Source of the DNA: Willaertia magna
Lineage: Eukaryota; Heterolobosea; Eutetramitea; Acrasida; Naegleriidae
Direction of reading: 5' to 3'
Assembly: GCA_902984215.1 (NCBI GenBank)
Contig: CADWAF010000331.1
Location: 1-42,253 of the forward strand
Length of the DNA: 42,253 bases
Shown here: positions 19,003 through 30,118 of the stretch, piece by piece
Layout of the letters: each line of letters starts with the position of its first letter
Position numbering within the stretch: position 1 is the first letter of the stretch
The notes under the pieces: model-generated
What the model was told of the DNA's origin: nothing
The model's database searches: none
Seen by the model: the letters and a program-made list of their open reading frames with translations, nothing else
Made by a program: the position numbers and the translations under genes

Positions 19003-20658
19003 TTATTTCTTTTGTAACTGTTCAACCAGCAGTTGCAAACGTTTAATTTCATTATCTTTTTCTTCAATAATCTTTTGTCTTTCTTTTCTCTCTCTATTTC
19101 TAATAAGGTCAAACATTTCTTTTACAGTTTCCATGCTCACTGATTCGAGCTCATATCCACACACTTCATTAAATGCAAACATTAGAACAACTCCTTCTTC
19201 AATTAATGATTTTATAAAAAATATATTTTCTTCAGTTGCTCTTACATTGCCATCGTAGACTAGACATTGTAAATTGTCCATTTGTAATAAAAAATCTCCA
19301 AAAACGATGTTTGGACAGTTTGCCATTTTTAATTTTTTAAGTTTGGGTAAATTAATTAAATATTCTTCATTTACTTCTGTTTTATTAATATTTAAATTTG
19401 TTAAATTATTTAAAAACAACAAACATTCACCAGTAATTCCTTCACAATTTTGCAATTTTAATTTTTTTAAGTTTTTTAAATCAAATAAATACTGTTCCTC
19501 TATATCTGTATACGACGCATTTAATTCTGTTAATTGTAAATAATTATTTAAACATTTTCCAGTAAAAAACCCTTTCTTAACATTTAATGAAGTAATATTA
19601 TTTAATTTTGATAAACTTTCTTCAGTATAATTATCAACCAATTTTAATTTTAATTTTCTTAAATTTGTCATTTCACTAACATCAATCCCCAATTCATCAT
19701 TTAAAATTGTTAATTCCTTTAAATTTAATAAACAACTTAAATCAAAATCATCAAGCAAAAAACTATCAATTGAAAGAATCTCTAAATTTATCAATAAATT
19801 AAAACATTTCCCAGTAAAACAATCTGAAAATACTTTTAAATTTAATTCCATTAAATTTTGTAAATTTTCAAAATCCTCATCCCCAATGTCACCACTATTT
19901 ATAGTTAAACTTTCTAAATTTCTTAAATTTCTTATATATTCCCCTTCTACTTCATGTTCATCACTTACATAAAGTTTTTTTAAAGTATCACTATTTAAAT
20001 AAGATAAATATTTAGGTTTTATGTAATTACAATTTTTTAAAGTTAAAGATTCTAGTTGATTAAATTTTTGTAAAAACGTTCCATTTAAATTATTACATTT
20101 TTTAAGATATAATTTTTTTAAGTTTTTTAAGTTTATTAAATGATCATCATCTAAAATATTATTTTTAATTATTCTTAAAGATGTTAATTGTGTTAAATAA
20201 TTAAAACATGTTCCTGTTATGTTTTTACAATTTTCAATATTTAATTTTTCTAAATTTTTTAAATTTTGTAAAACATAATCATTAATATTACAATTATTAA
20301 TTGATAAATATTTTAAATTAGTAAATTTTTTTAAAAGATGTAAATTATATGAATTTATAATTTGTAAATTATTTAAATTATCAAAAATATATTTAGGTAT
20401 TCCATCAGATGATAATGTAACTCTAATATTTTTAAATAATCTATTTAAAGAATATAAATTCTCATTTATCATTAAATTATAAATATTCTTATTAATTAGA
20501 GCTAAATTAAAATAATCCTTTTTAGTATTAAAATATTTTGAAATTTCAAAAAGAATATCTTTTGAGTAGAGTATTTGTTGTAGCTCTCTTTTATTCTCTC
20601 CTTCCGATTCGAGGGATTGTTGTAACTTTCTCTTTTTAATTTGAGGTTCTTCTTGCAT
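19003..20658 (-). CDS. F-box-like leucine-rich-repeat protein with C-terminal coiled coil, 551 aa
   Basis: Residues about 30-65 (ILFEISKYFNTKKDYFNLAL) resemble a degenerate F-box. From about 85 to 470 there are roughly 15-18 LRRs of the cysteine-containing or SDS22 type, for example LKYLSINNCNINDYVLQNL and LKKLKLQNCEGITGECLL. The last 60 residues form a charged coiled coil ending LQLLVEQLQKK. If the F-box works, the protein is a substrate adaptor of an SCF ubiquitin ligase. The gene is convergent with INCENP, with only 35 bp between the stop codons. The LRR call is certain; the F-box is tentative. Confidence 0.8.
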   Translation of the reverse strand: MQEEPQIKKRKLQQSLESEGENKRELQQILYSKDILFEISKYFNTKKDYFNLALINKNIYNLMINENLYSLNRLFKNIRVTLSSDGIPKYIFDNLNNLQIINSYNLHLLKKFTNLKYLSINNCNINDYVLQNLKNLEKLNIENCKNITGTCFNYLTQLTSLRIIKNNILDDDHLINLKNLKKLYLKKCNNLNGTFLQKFNQLESLTLKNCNYIKPKYLSYLNSDTLKKLYVSDEHEVEGEYIRNLRNLESLTINSGDIGDEDFENLQNLMELNLKVFSDCFTGKCFNLLINLEILSIDSFLLDDFDLSCLLNLKELTILNDELGIDVSEMTNLRKLKLKLVDNYTEESLSKLNNITSLNVKKGFFTGKCLNNYLQLTELNASYTDIEEQYLFDLKNLKKLKLQNCEGITGECLLFLNNLTNLNINKTEVNEEYLINLPKLKKLKMANCPNIVFGDFLLQMDNLQCLVYDGNVRATEENIFFIKSLIEEGVVLMFAFNEVCGYELESVSMETVKEMFDLIRNRERKERQKIIEEKDNEIKRLQLLVEQLQKK

Positions 20659-20756
20659 TTTTTAGTTTCCTTAATGCTTCCAATTTGAGGCAAAAAGAAT
20701 GGCGTGTTAAAAATTAGCGAACTTTTTATTTACAATTTTAAAGTTATAATAAGCAC

Positions 20757-22836
20757 TTAATGTTTATGTAATTCATCTAGCAAAACACTAATAGCTTCAT
20801 TAAATTTATCTTCATTTTGTACTCTGGAACAAATTGTAGTTGAGTCAGTTAATGGATTCGTTGTTTGTTCATTAGTTAATAATCTTGAAATTGGTGTGTC
20901 TGTAACTAGAGGTGAATTTTTATACCTTGCAATCACAATCTCTTGTGCAGTTACTAGTGGTTTACATTGTTTTGCAATTAAATCAGGAAATTTACTTGCA
21001 AGTATACCAAGTGCTCTATTATCTATCACTACCATTTGATAATAAAAATTAAAATCTTTTCCAGTCACATGATCACTAACTCTCTTATTTTCTTCAAATT
21101 CTCTAATGATTTGTAAATGAAGAAAAGCAGTTTCAATTAAACTACCAAGTGTTAAGGTTTGTACCATTTCAAAAGGACCTGCTACAGTAGCTAGAGTAAG
21201 GGCATGTGCCTCATTCTCAAATAATTCACCAGTTATGCCTGCTTCTTTATAAACCAATAATTTACATCCATAATAAAATAAATTATATAAACATGCAATT
21301 ATATTTCTAGTTACATTTGAGGCTTTTCTTGTGGTTTCATGTGAAATTAGGAAATTTGAAACTATTTCTAATATTGATAAATATGTTTGTAAATTTTCAA
21401 AATTAATTTTAGAAATAAATAATTGCATAATTTCTTTAGGTATCTTTCCAACTACATATAAAAAACCATCTGCCAATAATTTACCAACATATGTCTTAAA
21501 AGAAAATCCAACAAAATTACAACAATCATTAAACTGAAATTCACCACTCTTATCTACACCAACCCCATTTAAAATTTTATATTTCATTAAATATAATTCA
21601 TCTGAATTTAATCCATTAAAAATAGAATAATTTGTATTTAATTTAGATTCTTCCTCAATAGAATAATTTAAATATCTTTTCGTTTTAAAATTTACATTTT
21701 TCTTCTTAAAAAATAAATCTACATAATTTAAATAAAATTTAGCTTTTCCTTTCTCTCCAATGCCTGAACAGAACTTTGAAAAGAAACAGTAGGTTGCAGC
21801 TACAAAAATGTTAGAACTATCATCAAAATAGTCAGAAAGTAAACTTCTAGCCTTATTGAAGGCTATTAAAGCTTCATCATTTGCTGTAATAGTTTGACAT
21901 GTAACTGCATGTATTGCATAAAGGAAAGCCAGTACGTCCTTGTTATATATTCCCCTTATCGAATCTTCGCCAAAGAAGGCTAAAATTCATTTAAAATAAG
22001 GACATTTTAAATAAAGAATATTCGTTAATACAAATTTGAAAATGAATAACAACCTACCTGTCTCTAACGTTTCTTGAGTTAATAACGGATATCCCATAGA
22101 AACAACATCTTCATATAATTCTATTGTTCTTCTTTTATATGCATTCATATTTAATCTTTGATCTTTAATTGCATTTGAGATTAAATTAATTTGAAAATTA
22201 ATTTCTGGAGAAGCAAAACTTAATGGATTGATATTAAATTGAGATGGATCAATATTAAAATATTCACCAGCTTTTGAAAAGTAATACGGAATGTTAAAAT
22301 TATTGTCAATTGTCATTCCATTAATTTCAATATTATTTGTGTCAAAAGGGCACAAATTATTATTATTTACTATTTGTAATTGTTGTTCTTGTTGATAAAT
22401 ATTGTTATTATTTTGATTTGGTCTAGTTGTATTATTATTTGAAATTTCTTTTTGTTTTTGTTGATTTTTATTATTGTTCTTGTTCTTAGTAGGATTTGAG
22501 ACAACAGTGCATGTTGAGGGAGGGATATAAATTAAAGAAGAATATGGATGAAATCTTTGGTCTTTTCTTCCTTTCATTTTAGGAGAACGATAAGTACATT
22601 CCACTCCCCTTTTTACACAGTTAGAACAACTTGGTAACTAATTGTCATTTAAATGCGCATTAAAAAGGGTTGATTGTTTGAAAGGATTGTAAAATGAAAC
22701 TTACTTTCTTATCGCAGCGTTTATGTCTTGACCTACATTGTACGCATGCTATTGAATAAACATTAGCGGAATTATTTGTTAAATTATTACTTTCTTCACT
22801 AGACTGAAGAGCGGTAGTAGATGTTTGTACGTTCAT
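20757..22836 (-). CDS. Zn2Cys6 binuclear-cluster transcription factor, three exons, about 644 aa
   Basis: Exons are 22836-22705, 22637-22058 and 21979-20757; introns of 67 and 78 nt start GTAAG and GTAGG. Intron 1 splits the zinc cluster itself. After joining, the cysteines are C31-x2-C34-x6-C41-x6-C48-x2-C51-x6-C58, the Gal4-type pattern, with basic residues in loop 1 (RSRHKR) for DNA contact. A Gln/Asn-rich linker follows. The long helical C-terminal half (about 240-640) has the look of the middle regulatory region of such factors. The three exons sum to a multiple of three. It probably regulates transcription in the nucleus; its targets are unknown. The family is best known from fungi but also occurs in amoebae. 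Confidence 0.88.
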
Positions 22837-23139
22837 CTTTTCAAATAATTTTACGCTAACAGCAACTTTGAACTTGGAATAATTTATTGTTGCAGATATT
22901 TTTTTTTGGTGAAGGGAGCAGATCTGGTTTAATTGCTGGATTATATCACTTTGGATAAGTGAGCTGTGTAGATCTTGTTTATTTCTTTAATGGAAATTTA
23001 GACAGAAAAAGGATCGGTATGTCTGAGTTTTCAAAAAAACCAAGTGTGTGCTGACCGTGAATAGGTCACTTTCCCTTTAGTTATTCTGGTTTTAATTCCA
23101 AAAACATCAACAACATTTGAAGGGTTTTAAAATTAAAAA
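22837..23139. promoter_or_regulatory. Divergent intergenic region between the Zn2Cys6 and GPKOW-like genes
   Basis: These 303 bp lie head to head between two start codons and should hold both promoters. They are less AT-rich than most spacers (for example GAAGGGAGCAGATCTGG near 22915). I see no coding frame, RNA gene or clear repeat. Confidence 0.35.
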
Positions 23140-24039
23140 ATGGAAAAGAACAGAAAGGAATTATCTTTTACGGTACAAAACCAACAAAAGTCAAATGCAA
23201 TAAGAAGAAATAACGTTTTGAGTGACGAGATTCGGAATTCAATTGAAGAAGACAATGATAATATTTATTCCGAAGATTTTCGTGATGAAAATAAATTAAA
23301 GAGAAAATTTGATGACGAAATAATACCTTGTAAATCCAATACATTTACTTCTAATAGTAAAAAAAGAAATATTGAAGATGAAGATTTAAAATCAAAAGAA
23401 GAATTTAAACCTAAGAAATCTGTTCAAGGGTTCGGATTAGCATTATTAAAAGGAATGGGATACGTGGAAGGAAAGCCATTTGGGAGATCCGATAAAATTG
23501 TAGAACCTATAGAGCCTCAACCAAGACCTCCGTTATCTGGGATTGGAAGTGACTTAAAGAAACAATTAGAATTAAGTAAAAATAAGAAATTAAAAGATAG
23601 AATTAAGATTGTTGAAGAAAAGGAGGCACCAAAGAAATTAAAATCAATTGAGGAACAAGTTGACAAAGAAAATTCTTCGTCATCACGTATTTTACACTCC
23701 AATTGGGTTTTACCAAACCTTTATGTTAGATATTTAGGAAAAGGTAAACATTATTTAAAGAAGGGAGTCATAATAGATGTACCATCTCCTTCAGAATGTA
23801 TTTTATCAATGGATGAAAGTAATACAATACTGGAACATGTTAAGGAATCAGATTTAGAAACAGTTATACCTAGAAAAGAGGGAGTGTTATGTATATGTGT
23901 TGGAGGAGAAAATATTGGACAAACTGGAAAGTTATTAAGCAAAGATAAGAAAAAAGAGACATGCCTTTTAAAAACGGAAGATGATGAAATAATTGAAGTT
24001 TCCTTTGATAACTGTTGCGAGTATAGAGATACTATATAA
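23140..24039 (+). CDS. G-patch and KOW-domain splicing factor, GPKOW/Spp2-like, 299 aa
   Basis: A G-patch core is visible at about 97-140 (GFGLALLKGMGYVEGKPFG, then PLSGIG). Two KOW-like segments follow. The first starts NLYVRYLGKGKHYLKKG with a trailing ESDLETVIPR; the second reads ENIGQTGKLLSKD and ends in CCEYRDTI. That order matches GPKOW in animals, MOS2 in plants and Spp2 in yeast. Those proteins enter the spliceosome at the Bact stage and activate the DEAH helicase DHX16/Prp2 through the G-patch. The N-terminal 90 residues are charged and disordered. The gene is intronless, with an A-rich leader before the ATG. Confidence 0.88.
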   Translation: MEKNRKELSFTVQNQQKSNAIRRNNVLSDEIRNSIEEDNDNIYSEDFRDENKLKRKFDDEIIPCKSNTFTSNSKKRNIEDEDLKSKEEFKPKKSVQGFGLALLKGMGYVEGKPFGRSDKIVEPIEPQPRPPLSGIGSDLKKQLELSKNKKLKDRIKIVEEKEAPKKLKSIEEQVDKENSSSSRILHSNWVLPNLYVRYLGKGKHYLKKGVIIDVPSPSECILSMDESNTILEHVKESDLETVIPRKEGVLCICVGGENIGQTGKLLSKDKKKETCLLKTEDDEIIEVSFDNCCEYRDTI

Positions 24040-24070
24040 ATTATGGCGGTAAATACAAAACTACAAAAAA

Positions 24071-27000
24071 ATGAAACAAATTGTAGGTAGCTATTGTTTG
24101 ATTTTGCTCTAAACCTAGATTTCAAAAATATCCTATTGGTATAGGGTCTGATACCTTCTGGAGCTCAACAATGGTATAAAAGAACGATAGCCTTAAGTAA
24201 TAATAGATTAATTTATTGTTCTACTATTGCTATTTATATTTATAACATTATTGATTACAGATTGGAGAGAATATTGACAGGACATACCCTAGCTATTACT
24301 GCAATTGTTGTTTGTCCTCATTCCCCTAATTTAGTTGCCTCCAGTAGTCTCGATCAGAGCATCAGAATATGGGATATGAATGACGGAAAAATTATCAAAG
24401 TTATAGATACAAAACAAGGAAATTTTGGGCAATTTAAGCCTTTATGTATCGATTGGAGTTTTGTGGACCAGTACCAAATAGTTTGTGCAGGAAAAAGAGG
24501 TATAATAAGAATTTATGATTACAGCGATGAATCCAATACAAGTATTTCACTCGGTAATGATGATGTAAGAATGGTTGGATTTAATCCAAGAAATCCTGCC
24601 TTACTATTTGCGACAAGTGGAGCTGAAATTTTCATAATTGACAGTAAAAAGAAAAAAGTATTAAACAAATACAAATATTCGGAGTATAAAGTAGTAGATT
24701 TTCAATGGGATCCTCTCTCTAATAGCTATTTATTATGTAGCTATGAAAATGGACAATCTGTTCTGTATGATGTCGAGGCCAAGGATAATGATCTTTTTAA
24801 GGTTAGACAATTTGAAAAATCAGGGGCTGGTATTTCCTGTGTTTTATGGATAAGAAAAGAGCCTGGAAACTTTCTCACTTGTGATGTAAGGGCTGGTGTG
24901 GTTAGATTTTGGAATGTTTCTCAATCGTAAGTTTTTCATTCATATTTTCTTTAACAATTCAGAGCTCCTTTTAAGATTCAACGAGTGAGACAAAAGAGTG
25001 GATTCCAGGATAGCTATATGCTCCCAGATTGTCAAAGAGCAGCTTTTTCTTTTAAAGATGGAGCAATAGGGGTTTATAATATGACAAAAAAACAATTTGA
25101 CTTTATAACACCAGGTTCACATACTGAGACTATTTTTGACTGTGAATTTTGTCCTGTCAATCCTGATATCTTTGCATCTTCTGGCTATGACCACTCTATC
25201 AGATTATGGGATACACATAGAATTAAAGTTATTGATAATTTAACTAGTGAAGGAGGTGTGATATATGGATTAGCTTGGCACCCTAATAAACGTGAGGTTG
25301 CTGGTGCATTTAATAATGGTTCAGTTATTATATGGGACGCATTGAAGAGAATTCCTAAAATGAAAGCAGAAATTCACCGTGATTGTATTTTTAAAATTGC
25401 TTGGAATCAGGTTGACTCTACTTTACTGGCCACTGCCTCTAAAGATGGATATTGGTAAGTTAATTTTTCTACTATTTCATTATTTAAATCCATAAGCCAC
25501 ATCTTCAATGAAGAAGGAAAAATAATTAGGAAGTTGAAGCATCCATCCTCGGTCTTTGGTGTCCATTGGCATACTTCCAATAGAAACATAATTGCAACTG
25601 GATGTCACGATTATATTGTAAGAGTTTTTAACATATCTAATTCTACTGATTTTCCAATTGCCATGCTTAAAGGACATACTGCAGAAGTTTTTAATGTTTT
25701 ATGGCATCCAACTATCCCTAATATTATTGCTAGTGGATCTAATGATAAAACAGTTCGTGTTTGGAATAGTGATACTGGCGATTGTAAAATATTGAAAGGT
25801 CACACAAATTTTGTTAGGGCTGTTGCGTGGAATCATGAACTTCCTCACATTTTGTTAAGTGGTGGTAAGTTATATATTATAATATTTAAATTAATTCTTA
25901 AATGTATTCAAAAAGGGTGGGATGGAACTATAAGAGTATGGGATGTGAAAAATGAAAATCAATTAAACATATCTAATGACCACCATGCAGACGTTTATGG
26001 ACTAAGTTCCCATCCAGAAAGACCTTTTATTTTTGTCTCTACTTCCAGAGATACAACTATTAGATTTTGGGACTTAATCCCCCTTGTACAATCACTTTAT
26101 ATTAAGGCCTTTTTTAATCAAAGTTTTGATGGACTGCTCGGTGAACCTCAAACACCATTTAGTATAGCTAATTATGAACTCAAATTAACTGGTCCTGGCT
26201 CTAAGAAAATTTCTGCAAAGATCTTTTCTTTAAAGACAAATGTTGAAAAATACACTGCCCTTGCAGAATTCTTCCATTTTCCAAACATTACCAGAAATTT
26301 ATGGGAACTAGCCAATAGTTGTATACTGGGAAGCAAGTTTAAGTCATCAATGAAGTCAGATATATTATTCTGCGACACTATAACTGAAACTGTTTTCTCA
26401 AAATCTAAAGAATTAGAATCTGCGAGATACAAATACAAGGGACAAAATGCAACGCAAAAGGTTCAAGATCAACTGAAAGAGGCTGCTAAATTATACTTGA
26501 GAATAGGAAAATTCAAAAACTACTGTGAAATTATGTTTGAGCTAGGAAGTTATGAAAAAGCAATCAGTCTAGCCCCAGCAGTTTCAAACGAGTATTGGAA
26601 AGAACTCTGTTCAAGATATGGAAAAATCCTGTCTGATTCAGAAAATGAAGAGGCAATTCCTTATTATATGGTCTCTGGAGCTTCTGAGCAAGCTCTGGAC
26701 TTTTTTATTAACAAAAATCAACTTACAGATGCTTCTATTTTAGCTAGGAGGATTTCAGAAAATGGTTTTCCATTGCAAACACATGTTTCCCTCCAAAACG
26801 TTGAAAATGAAAACCCACCAATTACTGAAGACATGAAACAAATTGCCAATTTACAGGCCAGAAATTATATGAGGGAGTCAAAACCTACTTTAGCAGCATC
26901 AGCCTTTTTATCAGTTAAAGAAATAGGCAAATGTATTCACTACCTTGTAAAAGGAAATGAAAGTACTCTTGCATATGGCTTATTTAAGTCAATTCAATCA

Positions 27001-27933
27001 AATGAAAACCCGGGAGATCAGTTATATATATCGTTAGCCCGATTATGTTCAAGCTGCAAACTATGGGATATTGTTGGAGAGCTATTAAGCAATGTGAAAG
27101 ACAAGACAGAAGTGACAAAGTTGTTGAAATCCCTCACTATTGATGATGTAGACCTAGGAAGACTTTTAATTAAGTCAGGATTACAAAGTCTATCGTTTTA
27201 TGCAAATCAAGCTCCTCAAGTGGAAATAGTTAATGTTCCAGAATCAATAAGATACTATGCATTAGCAAATGATCATGTCAAAGCAGCTTCTTTGGGTGCT
27301 TCAAGATTAGATATCCTTTTTTCTGAACCTGAGTGGAATTGGGTAGAGATTTCACAAATTCACTCTGCTATGCAATGTATAGATGCTTTGAAATTGGAGA
27401 AATACCATATTAAAAGAGTCCTATTTTACATAAATTTGATTGGATGTCAAGAGGCGTTATGGAAGGAATACTTCATTATTGCCCCAAAGCTTGCACAAAA
27501 TGCTAAAGAATGTTCTAAAGACATTTCTTCAGAAACAGCCATCCCAAGAGGATATTGCGAATATTTATTGTGTTTGTCGATGGCGTATGTTAATAATGAA
27601 GAGGCATTAAATATTATAAATGGAATTCTGATGAGTGGCACATCCCACATTAGTGAAACACATTTACTGGCAATCAAAGACGTCAGAAGAAGATTAGAAG
27701 ATAATTCTTTTTCCTTAGAAACGTCTACTACTTTTAACATCAAAGCTCCAACAGGATCTAATTTACCCTCAAGATGTTTGGATGGAAAACGAATGCTCAG
27801 TTGTGTGACTCAAAAAGAAGTTCAACAACCTCATATACTAGAAGATGGGGAATCGATGATTAGTATTTCAGAGCTAGAGATGTGGAGGGAGGTTAACATT
27901 TTCTCTCCTTTGCTCACTGGTAGAAAAATATAA
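24071..27933 (+). CDS. WDR17: WDR17-like protein: double WD40 propeller plus helical repeats, five exons, about 1223 aa
   Basis: Proposed exons are 24071-24082, 24145-24926, 24963-25454, 25497-25864 and 25916-27933; they total 3672 nt, a multiple of three. The first exon encodes only MKQI before GLIPSGAQQW; an alternative ATG at 24044 with a GTAAAT donor is also in phase. WD repeats run to about residue 600 (e.g. GHTAEVFNVLWHP, SGSNDKTVRVWN, GWDGTIRVWD). The C-terminal half is TPR-like and helical (ELGSYEKAISLAPAVSNEYW), as in animal WDR17. The animal protein is poorly studied; its layout resembles trafficking and ciliary WD-TPR proteins. Intron 4 (25865-25915, 51 nt) has no stop and keeps frame, so it is easily mistaken for coding. 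Confidence 0.85.
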
Positions 27934-28062
27934 GCTCAATAAACATTACCGTAATGGACGTCTGTTTTGAACCAATTCAGCCCCAAGGAATGGACATTAA
28001 AACAACGTCACAATGTTTTTGGCTTAAGTCGGATCAAACATCACTGATAATAAAAAAATAAA

Positions 28063-28598
28063 ATGGAAGCATTGGCAGCTATTAATGTTAGCGAAGAAGT
28101 TTTACAAGAGTATAAAAAACTTAAATTATCTCAAAGCAAAACTAACAATGCTTTAATTCTTAAAATTGATAAAGAAACTGATACCATTGTTATGGATGAA
28201 AAATTAGAAGCAACCACTTTTGAAGATCTTCAAGAGGTAAGTGAAAAAAGACCTAACTTGAATTCAAAAATCCGATAATCCCTAATTCACACTTAAGTTA
28301 TTAGATGAATGTAATTTACAACCTAGATTTATTGTTTTATCCTATGTTTGGGCTAGAGGTGATCGTACTCAATATCCATTAGTTTTCATCTTTTACACTC
28401 CAAAACACGCAAATCCTTACGATATGAGTAAGTAACATTATATGTTAAATCATTATTTACATCTTACATTAAATAGTGATCTACTCTAGATCTAAGTTAC
28501 CTTTAATTAAAAAATTAGATGCAACTAGAAGTTATGAAATTAGAGATTATGAAGAATTAACTGAAGAATGGTTATTAGAACAATTAAATAAGAAATAA
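28063..28598 (+). CDS. GMF: Glia maturation factor (GMF), ADF-homology Arp2/3 debrancher, three exons, 141 aa
   Basis: Exons are 28063-28236, 28298-28427 and 28477-28598; introns of 61 and 49 nt begin GTAAG. The spliced length of 141 aa is almost exactly that of animal GMF (about 142). The single ADF-H domain shows RFIVLSYVW, YPLVFIFYTP, the MIYSRSK segment at the long-helix start, and the C-terminal motif YEELTEEWLLEQL. GMFs bind the Arp2/3 complex, inhibit nucleation and dismantle branched actin, which suits an amoeboid cell. A gene finder ignoring introns would see only the first exon running to a false stop at 28276. Confidence 0.92.
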
Positions 28599-28658
28599 AA
28601 GAAGAAAGTTTCTTCTTTAAAAGTGTAACATTAATTTATCAAACTATAAATTAATAAA

Positions 28659-29065
28659 TTATCTCTTTTTATAAAAATAATCTCTAATATCTTTTGTTTT
28701 CTTTGTTATTACTACTGTATTATTATTATTTGTTAAACTATTATTTTCAACTTCATTCATTGTTATATCTTCATCTTCTCTTATAATTTTTATATTTTCA
28801 GGTTGTTGTGCTGATTTCATCATTAAATTTATTGTTTGTTCTAATAATTATTAAATTTTATAATTAAATTATTAATAAATTATTTAAATAAATACGAACG
28901 GTAAATGGAAGTATTTCTATGTTGAAGATGATTTGGAGATTCTTCATTTTGTATTTCAAAAGCATATGGATCTAATCGTTTTAATTTCGGAAATTGAAAC
29001 ATTATTGATTGTTGTTGCTGTTGAATATAAGTTTGTGTTGAATTACTTGTTTGAAAATTAGACAT
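28659..29065 (-). CDS. Small hypothetical protein, two exons, about 115 aa
   Basis: Exon 1 is 29065-28900 and a proposed exon 2 is 28840-28659. The 59-nt intron ends ATTATTAG but has an unusual GTTCG donor. The two exons sum to a multiple of three and the second frame is open and protein-like. The N-terminal half is Gln-rich with PKLKRLDPYAFEIQNE; the C-terminus is TKKTKDIRDYFYKKR. Without splicing, exon 1 would read ten codons further and stop at 28880. The gene lies head to head with the methyltransferase, 51 bp apart. No family recognised; the splicing is uncertain. Confidence 0.5.
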
Positions 29066-29116
29066 TTTTTGTAAAGTGTGTAAAATAATTGTTTTTTAAA
29101 AAATTATTAAAAAAAA

Positions 29117-30064
29117 ATGTTTGTTAGAAAATTACCTAATGTATTTCGGAATAAAATTAATCATAAATTCTTAAATTACTGTAATAATTACAATAAACGA
29201 TATATTCATGATTATAATAAACATATTTTTGCATTTCACTTTCCAGAATTAAAACAAATTTTACCAAAAACAATTAATAATAAATTAAATAATAATAAAT
29301 TAAATATTTTTGAAAATGAAATTATAACTATTGATGAACCATCCTTAATAAAAAGAATAACAAATATTTTAAGATTAAAAAAAGGAGATGAATTTATCTT
29401 TTTTGATGGTACTTCAAATTTCAATAAATTTAAAATTCTTTCCTTTTCAAAACAATTTATTGAAATTCAAATTTTACCACTTTTAGAAAATAAATATCAA
29501 AACTATATTAATTTTAAAGAAAAATATAAAATTACAGTAAATATTTGTGTTACAAAATCAAAAGAACCATTTGAGGAAATGTTATACCAATGCGCTTCAA
29601 TGGGTGTAACAGAAATTCAACCAATTTTAATGGATGATAAAAAACAATCTAATTTCCTTTCTGGGAAAGAAGAACGTTTTGAAAAGATAATGATAGCAGC
29701 ATGTGAACAATCTAAACAATTTCATGGTTTACCTAAATTTAATAATCCATTATTATTTGATGAAGTATTCAACAATAATAAGAAATTTAATAACTTTACA
29801 AAAAACTATTTTCTTGATGTTGATGGAAATATTCCATTCTTAACTAGTCTTGTTGAATTAGATAAATTAAAAAGAGAACATGAAAATAATGGTTTTTCAT
29901 TAAGTTTATTAGTTGGACCTGAAAGGGATTTAAGGGAAGAAGAAAGACAAGTATTAGTGAAGAAGGGCTTTGAATTTATTTCTTTAACGAATCAAATTGT
30001 TTATAAAAGTGAATATGCTTTAACTATTGCTTTAGGAAGTATTACAAGTGTTTTGTGGAAGTAA
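29117..30064 (+). CDS. rsmE: RsmE-family 16S rRNA m3U methyltransferase, probably mitochondrial, 315 aa
   Basis: The first 35 residues are rich in Arg, Lys and Asn with few acids (MFVRKLPNVFRNK), like a mitochondrial presequence. A PUA-like N-domain covers about 38-120 (LRLKKGDEFIFFDG). The SPOUT/trefoil-knot methyltransferase domain follows, with VTKSKEPFEEMLYQCASMGV, the CEQSKQ helix, LLVGPERDL and the knot end ALTIALGSI. Bacterial RsmE methylates N3 of U1498 in small-subunit rRNA using SAM. Length and motif order fit the family. The Gly normally after GPE is replaced by Arg. The gene is intronless. Confidence 0.9.
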   Translation: MFVRKLPNVFRNKINHKFLNYCNNYNKRYIHDYNKHIFAFHFPELKQILPKTINNKLNNNKLNIFENEIITIDEPSLIKRITNILRLKKGDEFIFFDGTSNFNKFKILSFSKQFIEIQILPLLENKYQNYINFKEKYKITVNICVTKSKEPFEEMLYQCASMGVTEIQPILMDDKKQSNFLSGKEERFEKIMIAACEQSKQFHGLPKFNNPLLFDEVFNNNKKFNNFTKNYFLDVDGNIPFLTSLVELDKLKREHENNGFSLSLLVGPERDLREEERQVLVKKGFEFISLTNQIVYKSEYALTIALGSITSVLWK

Positions 30065-30118
30065 TTATTTAAATATTACAATTATTATTATTTAAATATT
30101 ATTATAATTATTTAAATA

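Noticed and set aside
20757..22836. Fungal contamination suggested by a Zn2Cys6 factor
   Set aside because: Composition, intron size and Asn/Gln tracts match the neighbours on both sides, and the family is known outside fungi.
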